Assembly (NCBI GenBank): GCA_011526375.1 | Contig: WTIT01000068.1 | Span: forward strand, 77,123-112,222 | Source: Methanobacteriota archaeon | GTDB lineage: Archaea > Thermoplasmatota > Poseidoniia > Poseidoniales > Poseidoniaceae | Length of the DNA: 35,100 nucleotides | Direction: 5' to 3' | In this document: one piece after another, positions 1 through 14,142 of the stretch | Layout of the letters: each line of letters starts with the position of its first letter | Numbering within the stretch: position 1 is the first letter of the stretch | Made by a program: the position numbers and the translations under genes | The notes under the pieces: model-generated | What the model saw: the letters and a program-made list of their open reading frames with translations, nothing else | Databases searched by the model: none | What the model was told of the DNA's origin: nothing

Positions 1-309
1 ACCGTAGATATCGTAGCCCCGGAAGATGGTCTGCTAATCGGTGCTGCAACTAATCCTTTCACAGCATCTGGCATGCCTGTTGGCCATTTCTTACCAGTGT
101 CTAAGCATATTTCACTGCTTCAAGAACAAATTGATTCCAATGGAAAATTCATGGTAAGTGGCTCGGATGGAAAACCATCATGGAGAGAAGAAGTAGATAT
201 TAGCGAAGTTGCATTAGAAGGCGAGTGGAGTGGTGGCAGTGTCGATTCTGAATGGGTAAATGCTGTATCTAATCAAAAGAATCTTGATACATACCAAGAA
301 TTTGAGTAA
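1..309 (+). CDS. C-terminal part of a CDS truncated by the window edge; possibly succinylglutamate desuccinylase/aspartoacylase-like
   Basis: Frame 1 is open from base 1 (TVDIVAPEDGLLIGAATNPFTASGMPVGHFLPV...) to TAA at 307-309. The 'APEDGLLIGAATNPF...G' stretch resembles the C-terminal beta domain of AstE/aspartoacylase proteins; weak family evidence. Confidence 0.5.
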   Translation, partial: TVDIVAPEDGLLIGAATNPFTASGMPVGHFLPVSKHISLLQEQIDSNGKFMVSGSDGKPSWREEVDISEVALEGEWSGGSVDSEWVNAVSNQKNLDTYQEFE

Positions 310-1566
310 TTATTGGTTCAAGAACTGATGGACTGCAGATTCAACTTCGCTATCTAGCATGTTTCTTCTTTGTGATTTAGCAACTTCGAACAAATGGGAA
401 ACCAATTCATCGCTTGCTTCATAGCCATTTTGTTCCAACCACCAAATTATGTTTGAACGTCCTGCCATATGTCCTATTCTAATTACCTGTTTTAATCCGA
501 AATCACCGGCAGGTACACCTGAATAAACTCTGTCTGCTAACCAATCATCACCCTTCCTCATGGCCTTGATTACTGCAGACGCATGAACTCCAGTACCTGT
601 TTCAAAGGCATCTTCACCGAATACCGGGTAATTTCTCGGCAATGGAACCTCGATGTATTTATTTGCAGTTCTCATGTACTCATCTAGTAATGTTAGGTCG
701 TTATCAATAACACCCATCAATTTCAAGTTGACCAAAGTCTGGTCAAGCGGTGCATTTCCTGCTCTTTCACCAACTCCTAAGGCAGTTCCGTGAATAACAT
801 CTGCACCTGCTTCAACCGCTGCGATATTGTTTGCGACACCTAAGCCACGGTCTTGATGACCATGCCAATTAACTTCGATTTCGTTTCTCTTATACCCTCC
901 ATCTTTGATTACTTCCTCATCGATGAAATTGAGTAATTTTTTGACGCCATTTGGTGTCACATGGCCACATGTATCACAAACACATAATCTTCTGACCCCT
1001 AGTTCCATCGCTCTTTGATAAATTGCTTTGACATCATCAGGATTGGATCTTGTGGTATCTTCCGTGACAAACATTACTGGAACTTCATTTTCTACTGCAT
1101 ATGAGACTGCTTTTTCCATTGTTGAAATTAGTTTCTCCATTGTCCAACCTTCAGTATATTGACGAATTGGACTTGTTCCAAGGAAAGCTGATGCTTGTAT
1201 TGGTATTCCATGATTTTGTTGCATCTCAACAAGCGGTTCGATATCTTGCATCAAAGTTCTAACTGCAGCACCAGGCCTAATTTGAAAATCATTTTCAGTA
1301 ATGTGAGATAGCATTGCGTTGATATGTTCTCGGTGAAAAGGTCCTGCTCCCGGCAATCCTAAGTCTACTTTCTGAATACCAAGTTTCTCCATGTAAGTCA
1401 ATAGTTCTGTTTTTTCATCTATTGTCGGATTCCGAGCGCTTGGACTTTGCAAACCATCCCTTAATGTTTCATCATCAAACCAGACACCATGAGGATGGTT
1501 GGCTGGATTTCGATTAATTTCATAATCAATTACGTTCCAGTCGTAAATCAGTTTACTTGTATCCAT
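310..1566 (-). CDS. HMGL-like / 2-isopropylmalate synthase-like acyltransferase (DRE-TIM metallolyase superfamily)
   Basis: DETLRDGLQSP near the N-terminus, VEAGADVIHGTALGVGERAGNAPLDQTLV and the HGHQDRGLGVAN metal-site region are diagnostic of the superfamily; exact substrate not assignable. Confidence 0.85.
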   Translation of the reverse strand: MDTSKLIYDWNVIDYEINRNPANHPHGVWFDDETLRDGLQSPSARNPTIDEKTELLTYMEKLGIQKVDLGLPGAGPFHREHINAMLSHITENDFQIRPGAAVRTLMQDIEPLVEMQQNHGIPIQASAFLGTSPIRQYTEGWTMEKLISTMEKAVSYAVENEVPVMFVTEDTTRSNPDDVKAIYQRAMELGVRRLCVCDTCGHVTPNGVKKLLNFIDEEVIKDGGYKRNEIEVNWHGHQDRGLGVANNIAAVEAGADVIHGTALGVGERAGNAPLDQTLVNLKLMGVIDNDLTLLDEYMRTANKYIEVPLPRNYPVFGEDAFETGTGVHASAVIKAMRKGDDWLADRVYSGVPAGDFGLKQVIRIGHMAGRSNIIWWLEQNGYEASDELVSHLFEVAKSQRRNMLDSEVESAVHQFLNQ

Positions 1567-1635
1567 TATACCTCACCCAACACTTCGGTTGTATCAACCA
1601 CACTCGTTATGCAATTTGAATCCGTCGATATCAAT

Positions 1636-6343
<4,708 letters not shown>

Positions 6344-6359
6344 TCACCTTAGGTTTGGG

Positions 6360-6367
6360 ATTTAAAC
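6360..6367 (-). promoter_or_regulatory. Putative TATA box for gyrB
   Basis: Reverse strand GTTTAAAT about 24-30 nt upstream of the gyrB ATG (6337). Confidence 0.4.
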
Positions 6368-6592
6368 AACATATTTGTTACTAAATTAGGTTAAAACTAT
6401 CCGCCGAAAAACTGTCAAACTTGCCCGCTGTAAGCCGAAACTTGTCAGTCAAAACCCCTACCATTGTCAATCGGAGAAGGGGGTACTTTAAGGTACTGCA
6501 AATCACAGAACTAACAGGCGCAATTGTCTACCAAATTTTGCGTTTCAATTGCCCATTTTTGATAAATCTCATTGGTTGATATGGCCGTGAGC

Positions 6593-6600
6593 ATTAATAA
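6593..6600 (+). promoter_or_regulatory. Putative TATA box for aroD-like gene
   Basis: ATTAATAA about 22-29 nt upstream of ATG at 6622, consistent with a leaderless or nearly leaderless transcript. Confidence 0.4.
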
Positions 6601-6621
6601 CATATCCAAATTGGGCAACCC

Positions 6622-7419
6622 ATGGCAGAACCAAAAGTGTGTGTCTCATTGGAAGCAATCACAGTCGAAGATATGATTGATGAAGCTACAAGAGCAAATA
6701 TTGCTGGAGCCGATTATGTAGAGGTTAGATTCGATAGACTGTACCTAAACAAGCCTGAACCTGTTACTATGGTAAACAATGATGGCGAAGAATATAGCAA
6801 AATGCCACCTGTTGAAGAATGGGGAGTCAAAGATTTCTCGGAAATTGATGTTGAGCAAGCTATATCAACCCTTAAGGAAGGTATTCCTGTACCTGTAGTA
6901 TTCACTGCAAGAGCAGTCAGAGAAGGAGGATTCTTCGCCGGAAACGAAGAACAACGTCTTGAGATATTAGAAAAGGCGATACAATCAGAAGTTACATTTG
7001 TTGATCTTGAATTATCAATAGAAAAGAAATCTAGAGATAAATTGTTGAAACTAGCCAAGGATTCTAACTGCAAAGTAATCGCCTCGATACACGAAACAAA
7101 AGCCACTCCAAAAGCCGATGAAATAATTACCATGGTTGAGGAAAATGCATCCCAAGGCGATGTCGTAAAATTCTGCTCTGCTGTGAACAGCCACCAAGAT
7201 GCATTGCAAATCTTTGAAGCCGCAAACTCCCTTGTTGGCAAGGACTCCAAACACTCAATCATGGGACTAGGTAACGGTGGAGATTGGGTCAGATTACATG
7301 CCCCAGTACTTGAGCAAGAGATTGTCTATGCGACAATGATGAACAATTTCAGGCTATCCGACAAAGGTCTAATCAATGTAAGAGACCTTAGAGATGCATG
7401 GGCACTAATGGAATACTAA
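6622..7419 (+). CDS. aroD: Type I 3-dehydroquinate dehydratase
   Basis: CVSLEAITVEDMIDEATRANIAGADYVEVRFDRL, VFTARAVREGGFFAG, VDLELSI, VIASIHETKATP, VVKFCSAVNSHQDALQIF match the type I DHQase pattern (Schiff-base Lys in VVKF). Confidence 0.88.
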   Translation: MAEPKVCVSLEAITVEDMIDEATRANIAGADYVEVRFDRLYLNKPEPVTMVNNDGEEYSKMPPVEEWGVKDFSEIDVEQAISTLKEGIPVPVVFTARAVREGGFFAGNEEQRLEILEKAIQSEVTFVDLELSIEKKSRDKLLKLAKDSNCKVIASIHETKATPKADEIITMVEENASQGDVVKFCSAVNSHQDALQIFEAANSLVGKDSKHSIMGLGNGGDWVRLHAPVLEQEIVYATMMNNFRLSDKGLINVRDLRDAWALMEY

Positions 7420-8519
7420 TCGCCTGAATTATCGTTTGATATGTCGGGGTAACTCTTGCCTTCTACGGCCTCCACGCCACGATCTGGCAATTCGGCATCT
7501 ACTTCTAAAGAAGGTACTAATCCAGGTTCTGTAAGGCCATTATCAACATCTAAACCTGCTTTCATGTACCTTGCATTTAGGATGAATGGGAAGATCACCA
7601 TGCCAACTATCATCATCAAGAAAATTATAGCAACAGTGTAATTCGGTAATATAAACGATCTTTCAGTAGTTATTATTGTAACATCTGCGGCAGTAACTAC
7701 TCCTGGAGCAGGAGCGTCATTGTCGTGATTATTGTCCCACGTGTCGATAACGATGTAGAAGTCTTGCCACCTTTCAGAACCAAATAACGGCGTATATGAT
7801 TCTGGACCGTCTAAGTTTAAGGCAAAATTAATTTCGTTTACCGACTCATACTGGTGAGCATCTCTGTAAGACCGCCATCCAGTGAAATCTAAACTACGCC
7901 ACTCTGGTGAAATTTCGCTGAGGGCTTCTGAAACATCGTTGTAAAAACTTTGTTCAGAATGTGAAGAATAGTATAACTCAGTGTACTTTTGGTACTCGGA
8001 AGTCGTCATCAAATATACATCGACTGAATAATCATCATTGGTCTCATTGAGTGCTTGAACTGTTATACACACAGTAGTTCTGTGCTGTTCAGATAAGTTA
8101 ACTCTTAATGCACCAATGCTATCATTACCGACAAGCATTGTTGAATGGTGATTGGATGTCAAAGTTTGGAGCCTAGAATCACGGTCCCAATCCATATACA
8201 TCCATTCCTCTTCGGGGTTTAGTTCGGTTTTCTCCCTAGGTTCTTCAATATACCAATCGTTGTTGGTATCGTGGTCTCGACCCTTTTTTCCATCATCCCC
8301 ATAATCACCAAAACCAAAGTAACCGCTATAGTAATTGTAATGTGGAACTAAGGCTGAACGACCTAATGTTTGATTCCACACTATTGGTTCAATATTACCG
8401 CTACATGAGTCTGCAGCCGAGGCATTGCTAACAATAGGATTGCCGCTTGAACCAAGCAATGGAAGAGTAAAAATCAACACCAATAGGACAACAACTTTCC
8501 TACTCATGTCAATCCCCAA
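7416..8519 (-). CDS. Predicted secreted/membrane-anchored protein of unknown function
   Basis: N-terminal signal-like VVVLLVLIFTLPLLGSSG, long acidic extracellular region, C-terminal TM segment YTVAIIFLMMIVGMVIFPFIL. Confidence 0.75.
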   Translation of the reverse strand: MGIDMSRKVVVLLVLIFTLPLLGSSGNPIVSNASAADSCSGNIEPIVWNQTLGRSALVPHYNYYSGYFGFGDYGDDGKKGRDHDTNNDWYIEEPREKTELNPEEEWMYMDWDRDSRLQTLTSNHHSTMLVGNDSIGALRVNLSEQHRTTVCITVQALNETNDDYSVDVYLMTTSEYQKYTELYYSSHSEQSFYNDVSEALSEISPEWRSLDFTGWRSYRDAHQYESVNEINFALNLDGPESYTPLFGSERWQDFYIVIDTWDNNHDNDAPAPGVVTAADVTIITTERSFILPNYTVAIIFLMMIVGMVIFPFILNARYMKAGLDVDNGLTEPGLVPSLEVDAELPDRGVEAVEGKSYPDISNDNSGD

Positions 8520-8555
8520 TTGCCCCTAAATTAAATCAGTTCAATATTATAGCCA

Positions 8556-11500
8556 TCAAATCCTTCTGCGAAGTGGCCTAATATACCCACTTTCTTCGCT
8601 CCTGCGTTCATCTTTTGATAGGATTGCAGGAGCGGGAGGTGGAGTATGCTGGTCCATACCAAGTAATCCACCTTGAACTTCGACATGCTCAACATCTGTA
8701 TAAGTCTCCGCAGCTTGCTTTGCCTCATCTTCAACTTCAGATGACTCTCTCAATACCAACCAGCCAAGTATTAGAGCAACTGCAATTAATGCAATGTAAG
8801 TTGCAAGATCTGAACCCGCATCCTTTACCCAGGTAGACCAATCTTCCAATTCAAAATCTGAAAGCGAGGGTTGGGGATCTGGCTTTGGAGTCACTTCAAC
8901 AGTATCCCTAAATTCCACACAAACACCAATTCCATCACAAACTTCAATCAATATCTTGTAACTACCAGATTCGTTCCATAATGCAGAGATTCGATAATTG
9001 ACTGCTGTGTCTTTTGGAATAAGCCAATCATCCTCTAGTATGCCATTTTTGTTGGTATCTCGCTCTGTGTTGATATCCCACTGAACTGCTAATTCTGTAT
9101 TCAAGGTCTCATCTTCATCATATAGAGAACCGTCTTCTATATTCAGATCCCTGTAGACGATTAAATTTCTATTCATTTCATAATCGGAAACATTGGCGCT
9201 TAGATATGTCGATTCCCCTGCAATAATTTCATCTGGAATTTCGACTCTTAGAATTTCTGGAGGTTGGTCAACAACTATAGTATACGATTCCTTACTTACA
9301 TCACCGGTACCGTATGAGTCCCTTACTGTGAGCGTGACAGTGTAAGTCCCAGGGTTTTCATAAAAGTGCCAAGGAGATGGTTCTTTGGATAGCGGGGTAG
9401 CATCACCAAAATCCCAAGTGTATTCTACGATTCCATTCCAATTGGAATTTTCTTCATCATTAACTGGGGAATACTTGCCTTCATACCTCCTGTCTCCATC
9501 TCTCGTGCCCTCAGAATCAAAGTACAACATGTAGCCGGGTGCAGTAAATGTATTGCCGTCAGAATCAAATGTGTGCGACCATGCATCAGGAATGAAACCT
9601 GTTGGCCTTGGAGAGTTACGATCCATCTGTTCTCCGTCAACATAACCATCAAGTATCCTCACGCTAATTATTGGCAATGGATTCTGCACCCTGACTGTAA
9701 TGGTTTTAGTCAAGCTTTGTGCACCATAGTCATCAGTTACATACAGAGATACCTCGTGGATACCAGGTTCTGTAAAAGTATAGCTTGCTATTGCACTATC
9801 TCTGTATTCTCCATCACCAAAAGACCAGTTGTAAGACAGTCCTGAAGAATCTCCTGTTGTTGAATCAATATCGTATGATGAAACTCCATCAAAAGTGTAT
9901 GGGACATCGACAAAGCCATCCTCTGCTCTGAAATCTATAGCAACTGTTTCGCCATCATCTGTTGTTCTAACAGTGAAGTCAGCCACAGGTACTTGGTTAA
10001 GCACATTAACGAATAATTGAGCATTTGATTCACTACCGTCATCATCGGTTACTTTCAGGGTTACTGATTTTACCCCGGGCGTATTCCATGACGGTTTTGG
10101 ATATGGTAAATCAGATTCAGTTTGAACAAAATCATCTTCTTGGTCGGTTATGCCACCATTTAGATTTACACCATCGGCAAAGTTCCATTCATAGCTAACA
10201 ATAGTTCCATCATCATCAGTAAAGATATCAGGCATTGTAACCGATGTGTATGTGTAAGTGGTTAAATTTTCAGCAAATATTTGGTAAGGCACCCTGTTGT
10301 TTACATAGACTGTTATATTCTTGATTCCAGTGTTGATGCCATCAAAAACTGATAATGTAAGATTGTAAGCCTCTACTTCACTGTCTATTGAACCCCATTC
10401 ATGTTGAGCGATGTAAAGCCCATCACCATTGTCAAACGTTCCATCACCCCAATTCCATTGGAATACAAGATTTTGAATCGGAACATTATCTGCTGTCCTA
10501 GATGCAGAAAACTGTATCATTTGATTGGTCAATATGCTTATGTTATCTGTGATCACAATATTATTCACAGTGATAATTGGTTGTGGAACTGAATCATCCG
10601 TGACATTGATGACTATGACATCAGTTTCTGACCATGTATTCCCTTGGTCCATTATCCTCAGCGTGGCGTTGTAAGAACCAATGTCTTGATATGACCTAGT
10701 TGGAGATTTTAGATTTGAAGTAACACCGTCACCAAAGTCCCAAGCATATGCTACTGGCTGGTCGAGGTATGGCAGGGTGTTGTTATCCAAGGACAGCCCC
10801 CATGCATCAAATCCACCGCCGATGAATTGGATATTTTCCCATGTTTGACTTGCATTACTGGACACCGAACCATTAGCTACTGGCCTCATATTTGCCAGAT
10901 CCCATGGTTGTGTCTCGACGCTGTCTACCAAACTACCAATCATATCATACATGTCAAATTCGACGGTGTATTGACCATCAAGCGGTGCAGTAAACCAAAT
11001 GTTACTGTTAGAATTAACACCGCCGCCTGCTGAAATTCTCGAGGTTATTTCATCAATTACTTGTCCTTGTGAATCAACTATTCTTGTTTCGACATCTAAG
11101 TCCTCGAAAAAGGCGTTTGAGAAGACGTCAAAGTTGACTTGAACTGTATCATCATCACCGTCGCCATCACGATCGGTAAGCTCCGTGGTATTGATTGTCA
11201 AAGATGCTGGAGCGGTTATTCTTGCGGCTTCTATATCGACAGTACCTTGAGGATATGAAGGGCCACAAGAAGTATAGTCACAATCTGCTATTGTGCTTCC
11301 ATACCATGTGATGGCCCAAACCTCATCAGTAAGATTGCCAAATCCAGGGATTAACGCTGTTGCGATATTATTTTGGAAGTCAAGATCAGAAACAGAAAGT
11401 AAGCCATCAACCATTGATTTGCTAACAATTACACCATCAAACTGACTAACATCAGCAGTTAGCCTGATGGTCAGCGGAGCCGGCGATGAACCACCAGGAG

Positions 11501-12770
11501 TAAATTTGAATGCTCTAAGCCCCCATCCTTCGACAGTATGTCCAGTTGAGGAATATGGAGTACTCCAATCACTGTTAACATCGGTAGGCTGCGCTCGGCA
11601 GAATGAACCTGATGAGCAGGTAGGAGTTAAGTCCAAATTTGAAAATCCATAAATTCCTTGTTCGGAATCTAGGAAGGCTGCAACTGAAAAGTTAGCAAAA
11701 ATTTCGCTCATGGTTCTACCAAGCATGCCCGGTTGTCCTGATGGCGGGGATAATGCTAGATTCTGTACAGAAACTCCTCCGGTCGCTGAATCCTGAACCA
11801 GTTGTCGAACCGCTGGGCCGCCTCCAAGATGGTCAGCCAAATACATTGTGAAAATGAATCCTGCACCATAATCAGCAAACCTTTGATTCCACCATCTTAT
11901 AGATAATTCAGGAGATTCTGTCCATTGATTCAAGTGACTCACCAAGGTAGAGTCAGAACCAAAACATAGGTAAATTGCAACATCTGCATTTCCTTCGTCA
12001 ATCCATAAGTTTTCGTAAGGATCCTGCGCGTTGTGGAGTAGATGTTGCAATTCATGAGCAATAATTGACTTACCCCAGGATAGAGTTATGTCAGCAAAAT
12101 CTACGAACACTGCTTCCCTTGAACTAGCAAAAGATGGAGCAAAATAACCACCTGTGTTAAATGCACCATCAATGTCATAAATCACAATTTGGACTTGGCA
12201 ATTATTATCAACGTCTGGAGCTGCCAGGCCCCTACCATCTTGGTAATCTTTGCCGTAATATGTTGTCATTGTTGGATATATTGTTGAATCCCAAGATGAT
12301 GCTAAGTTGTTGAGTACTGTAGAGGAAAGCGTCCTACCGTTTTGTACAATAAATGCCACCGTGCTTGTGGTTTTTGCCACATAAGCATCTAACGAACCAC
12401 CAGAAATTGGCACTGTTAGAGAGTCTCCTACTAAGTGAGGATTACATGCTCTTCCGCTCGTTCTCCCATGAGTTACCGGCTCATATTTCATATCATCAAC
12501 ACCAGGCATGCCAGCATCAATCCATGCTTGTTTCATGAAACCATAGGCAGATACTACCGGAGTTTCCTCATCAATTAGTAGATATTCACGTCCGCTATTT
12601 ACGTCGAAATTTGCTAAATCACCGATTATTACTCCTTGAGCATCATATACTATTTGTTCCGAGTTGGAGCCTGAATCTGCGGAAACAGAAGAAGACATTA
12701 TTGGAACTACTAAAGAAAACAACATTAGCGCGATTAAGAGGCATGATTTTGTAGAGCGTTTTTCCGACAT
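8556..12770 (-). CDS. Large secreted gluzincin-like metallopeptidase with about five PKD domains and a C-terminal membrane anchor
   Basis: Signal peptide (LLIALMLFSLVVPIMSSSVSA), HELQHLLHN...LWIDEGNADVA (HExxH + downstream Glu), repeated YxWxFGDG...GxYxVTLxVxD PKD motifs, C-terminal TM IALIAVALILGWLVL. Confidence 0.85.
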   Translation of the reverse strand: MSEKRSTKSCLLIALMLFSLVVPIMSSSVSADSGSNSEQIVYDAQGVIIGDLANFDVNSGREYLLIDEETPVVSAYGFMKQAWIDAGMPGVDDMKYEPVTHGRTSGRACNPHLVGDSLTVPISGGSLDAYVAKTTSTVAFIVQNGRTLSSTVLNNLASSWDSTIYPTMTTYYGKDYQDGRGLAAPDVDNNCQVQIVIYDIDGAFNTGGYFAPSFASSREAVFVDFADITLSWGKSIIAHELQHLLHNAQDPYENLWIDEGNADVAIYLCFGSDSTLVSHLNQWTESPELSIRWWNQRFADYGAGFIFTMYLADHLGGGPAVRQLVQDSATGGVSVQNLALSPPSGQPGMLGRTMSEIFANFSVAAFLDSEQGIYGFSNLDLTPTCSSGSFCRAQPTDVNSDWSTPYSSTGHTVEGWGLRAFKFTPGGSSPAPLTIRLTADVSQFDGVIVSKSMVDGLLSVSDLDFQNNIATALIPGFGNLTDEVWAITWYGSTIADCDYTSCGPSYPQGTVDIEAARITAPASLTINTTELTDRDGDGDDDTVQVNFDVFSNAFFEDLDVETRIVDSQGQVIDEITSRISAGGGVNSNSNIWFTAPLDGQYTVEFDMYDMIGSLVDSVETQPWDLANMRPVANGSVSSNASQTWENIQFIGGGFDAWGLSLDNNTLPYLDQPVAYAWDFGDGVTSNLKSPTRSYQDIGSYNATLRIMDQGNTWSETDVIVINVTDDSVPQPIITVNNIVITDNISILTNQMIQFSASRTADNVPIQNLVFQWNWGDGTFDNGDGLYIAQHEWGSIDSEVEAYNLTLSVFDGINTGIKNITVYVNNRVPYQIFAENLTTYTYTSVTMPDIFTDDDGTIVSYEWNFADGVNLNGGITDQEDDFVQTESDLPYPKPSWNTPGVKSVTLKVTDDDGSESNAQLFVNVLNQVPVADFTVRTTDDGETVAIDFRAEDGFVDVPYTFDGVSSYDIDSTTGDSSGLSYNWSFGDGEYRDSAIASYTFTEPGIHEVSLYVTDDYGAQSLTKTITVRVQNPLPIISVRILDGYVDGEQMDRNSPRPTGFIPDAWSHTFDSDGNTFTAPGYMLYFDSEGTRDGDRRYEGKYSPVNDEENSNWNGIVEYTWDFGDATPLSKEPSPWHFYENPGTYTVTLTVRDSYGTGDVSKESYTIVVDQPPEILRVEIPDEIIAGESTYLSANVSDYEMNRNLIVYRDLNIEDGSLYDEDETLNTELAVQWDINTERDTNKNGILEDDWLIPKDTAVNYRISALWNESGSYKILIEVCDGIGVCVEFRDTVEVTPKPDPQPSLSDFELEDWSTWVKDAGSDLATYIALIAVALILGWLVLRESSEVEDEAKQAAETYTDVEHVEVQGGLLGMDQHTPPPAPAILSKDERRSEESGYIRPLRRRI
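9300..10790 (-). repeat. Tandem PKD-domain region within the secreted peptidase (approximate limits)
   Basis: Five motif occurrences: YAWDFGDG, FQWNWGDG, YEWNFADG, YNWSFGDG, YTWDFGDA, each followed by a VTLxVxD-type strand. Confidence 0.75.
12042..12056 (-). other. HExxH zinc-binding motif (HELQH)
   Basis: Reverse-strand codons CAT GAA TTG CAA CAT; downstream DEGNAD supplies a plausible third ligand. Confidence 0.7.
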
Positions 12771-12825
12771 ATTTCATATCCCACTAAATGCGTTATTGCA
12801 TTCAAATTGAGCAGTAAAAAAGAAG

Positions 12826-12833
12826 TATTTAAG
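12826..12833 (+). promoter_or_regulatory. Putative BRE/TATA promoter for the M28 peptidase gene
   Basis: AAAAAAGAAG-TATTTAAG with the TATA-like element 24-31 nt upstream of ATG at 12857; purine-rich BRE-like flank. Confidence 0.5.
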
Positions 12834-12856
12834 GGTCAGTCTGTTAGGATTCTATA

Positions 12857-14074
12857 ATGCTCACTGGCAATCACCCAGTAGAAAGCCGTTCAGTGGTTGC
12901 TTTTCTACTGATTTGTATCTTTTTGAATGGGTTTATTGGATTCTCGAGTGCTAATAACTCTGAATATTCATATCAAGGTACTGAACCTTGCTCATCAATA
13001 CAACAATTATCATTTAATTCTACTGCAGCAAATGCATCAATTACTTGGCAAACTGATTTAGGACCAAGGCTCCCTGGCTCAAACGCATCTGCAGTCTTGA
13101 GAAATTCAATCTCTGAAAACTTGACATCATTTAGTTTCGAAGAATCTAGTCACTTTAGAGAAAATTTCACCCTCACTAATCTTGTAGGAACATATAGTCC
13201 AGAAAACTCCACTGGTCAGAATGTCATTTTCGTTGCACATTACGACAGTAGATACATCGCTGAAAGAGATGATAATGAGTCAAAAAGAAATCAACCTATA
13301 GACGGTGCAAATGATGGTGCAAGTGGCGTTGCAGTTCTCATAGAACTGGGTAAAATCATTCCTAATCTTGAACTAAATCATGATGTTACTTTATTTTTTA
13401 CTGACGCTGAAGACCAAGGAATCACTGGAGGATTCCACCCCTATACATGGTCGTATGGAGCATACGCATGGGTAGAAAATTTAACAGAAGATTACAAAAA
13501 TAATATTTCTGCATACATCGTTATTGACATGATTGGGGACGCATACCTTGATTTTACCAAAGTAAAAGATACCTCTTCAGACTTATGGGACACAGTAACA
13601 CCGATAGCCGGAGCTCTTGGAATGATGGAGTCGGAACTTGACTGTGAGGGCAATTATGGTGAGCCAATATATGACCCAAACAAAACTAGAGGAGTGATCG
13701 ACGACCATGTTCCGGCAAATAATGCCGGAATCCCAGCAATTAATTTCATTGACATAAATTATGGCGAGAATGCTAGCATGTTTGGTGGCCATTGGCATAC
13801 TCACAATGATACTGCAGACAAAGTCAGTGCTGAATCCCTTGGCTACATTGGAAATATATTGGAATTGGGTTTGATCACCTCTGCGTGGACATTGTTACCA
13901 ACTAATTCAGATGAGAATTCTAACACTGTAAATCAAGATGAAAATGTAATGCAGCAGTTCGACAATGAAGAAGAAGATGTTGAGAAAAGTCGCTTTGTGG
14001 GTTATATATCAATAATTTTGGTTTCAATTATTCTTGTTCTAATTTTGATGGCAGACATCAGTCTTAAACTCTAA
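12857..14074 (+). CDS. Secreted M28-family metallopeptidase (aminopeptidase / glutaminyl-cyclase-like) with C-terminal TM anchor
   Basis: VIFVAHYDSR, DGANDGASGVAVLIELG, LFFTDAEDQG, IDMIGD, C-terminal GYISIILVSIILVLILMADI. Confidence 0.88.
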   Translation: MLTGNHPVESRSVVAFLLICIFLNGFIGFSSANNSEYSYQGTEPCSSIQQLSFNSTAANASITWQTDLGPRLPGSNASAVLRNSISENLTSFSFEESSHFRENFTLTNLVGTYSPENSTGQNVIFVAHYDSRYIAERDDNESKRNQPIDGANDGASGVAVLIELGKIIPNLELNHDVTLFFTDAEDQGITGGFHPYTWSYGAYAWVENLTEDYKNNISAYIVIDMIGDAYLDFTKVKDTSSDLWDTVTPIAGALGMMESELDCEGNYGEPIYDPNKTRGVIDDHVPANNAGIPAINFIDINYGENASMFGGHWHTHNDTADKVSAESLGYIGNILELGLITSAWTLLPTNSDENSNTVNQDENVMQQFDNEEEDVEKSRFVGYISIILVSIILVLILMADISLKL

Positions 14075-14142
14075 TGTCGGGCGCGGACATTTAGGGGAAG
14101 AGGTATTATCCGCGCACGGTAAGGGTTAATCAACTCGGGGGT

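Noticed and set aside
6714-7262. 182-aa minus-strand ORF within aroD
   Set aside because: Ser/Thr-rich shadow ORF opposite a recognised enzyme; no independent signal.
9300-10790. PKD region as a DNA-level tandem repeat
   Set aside because: Repetition is at protein-motif level; the nucleotide sequences of the units are well diverged.
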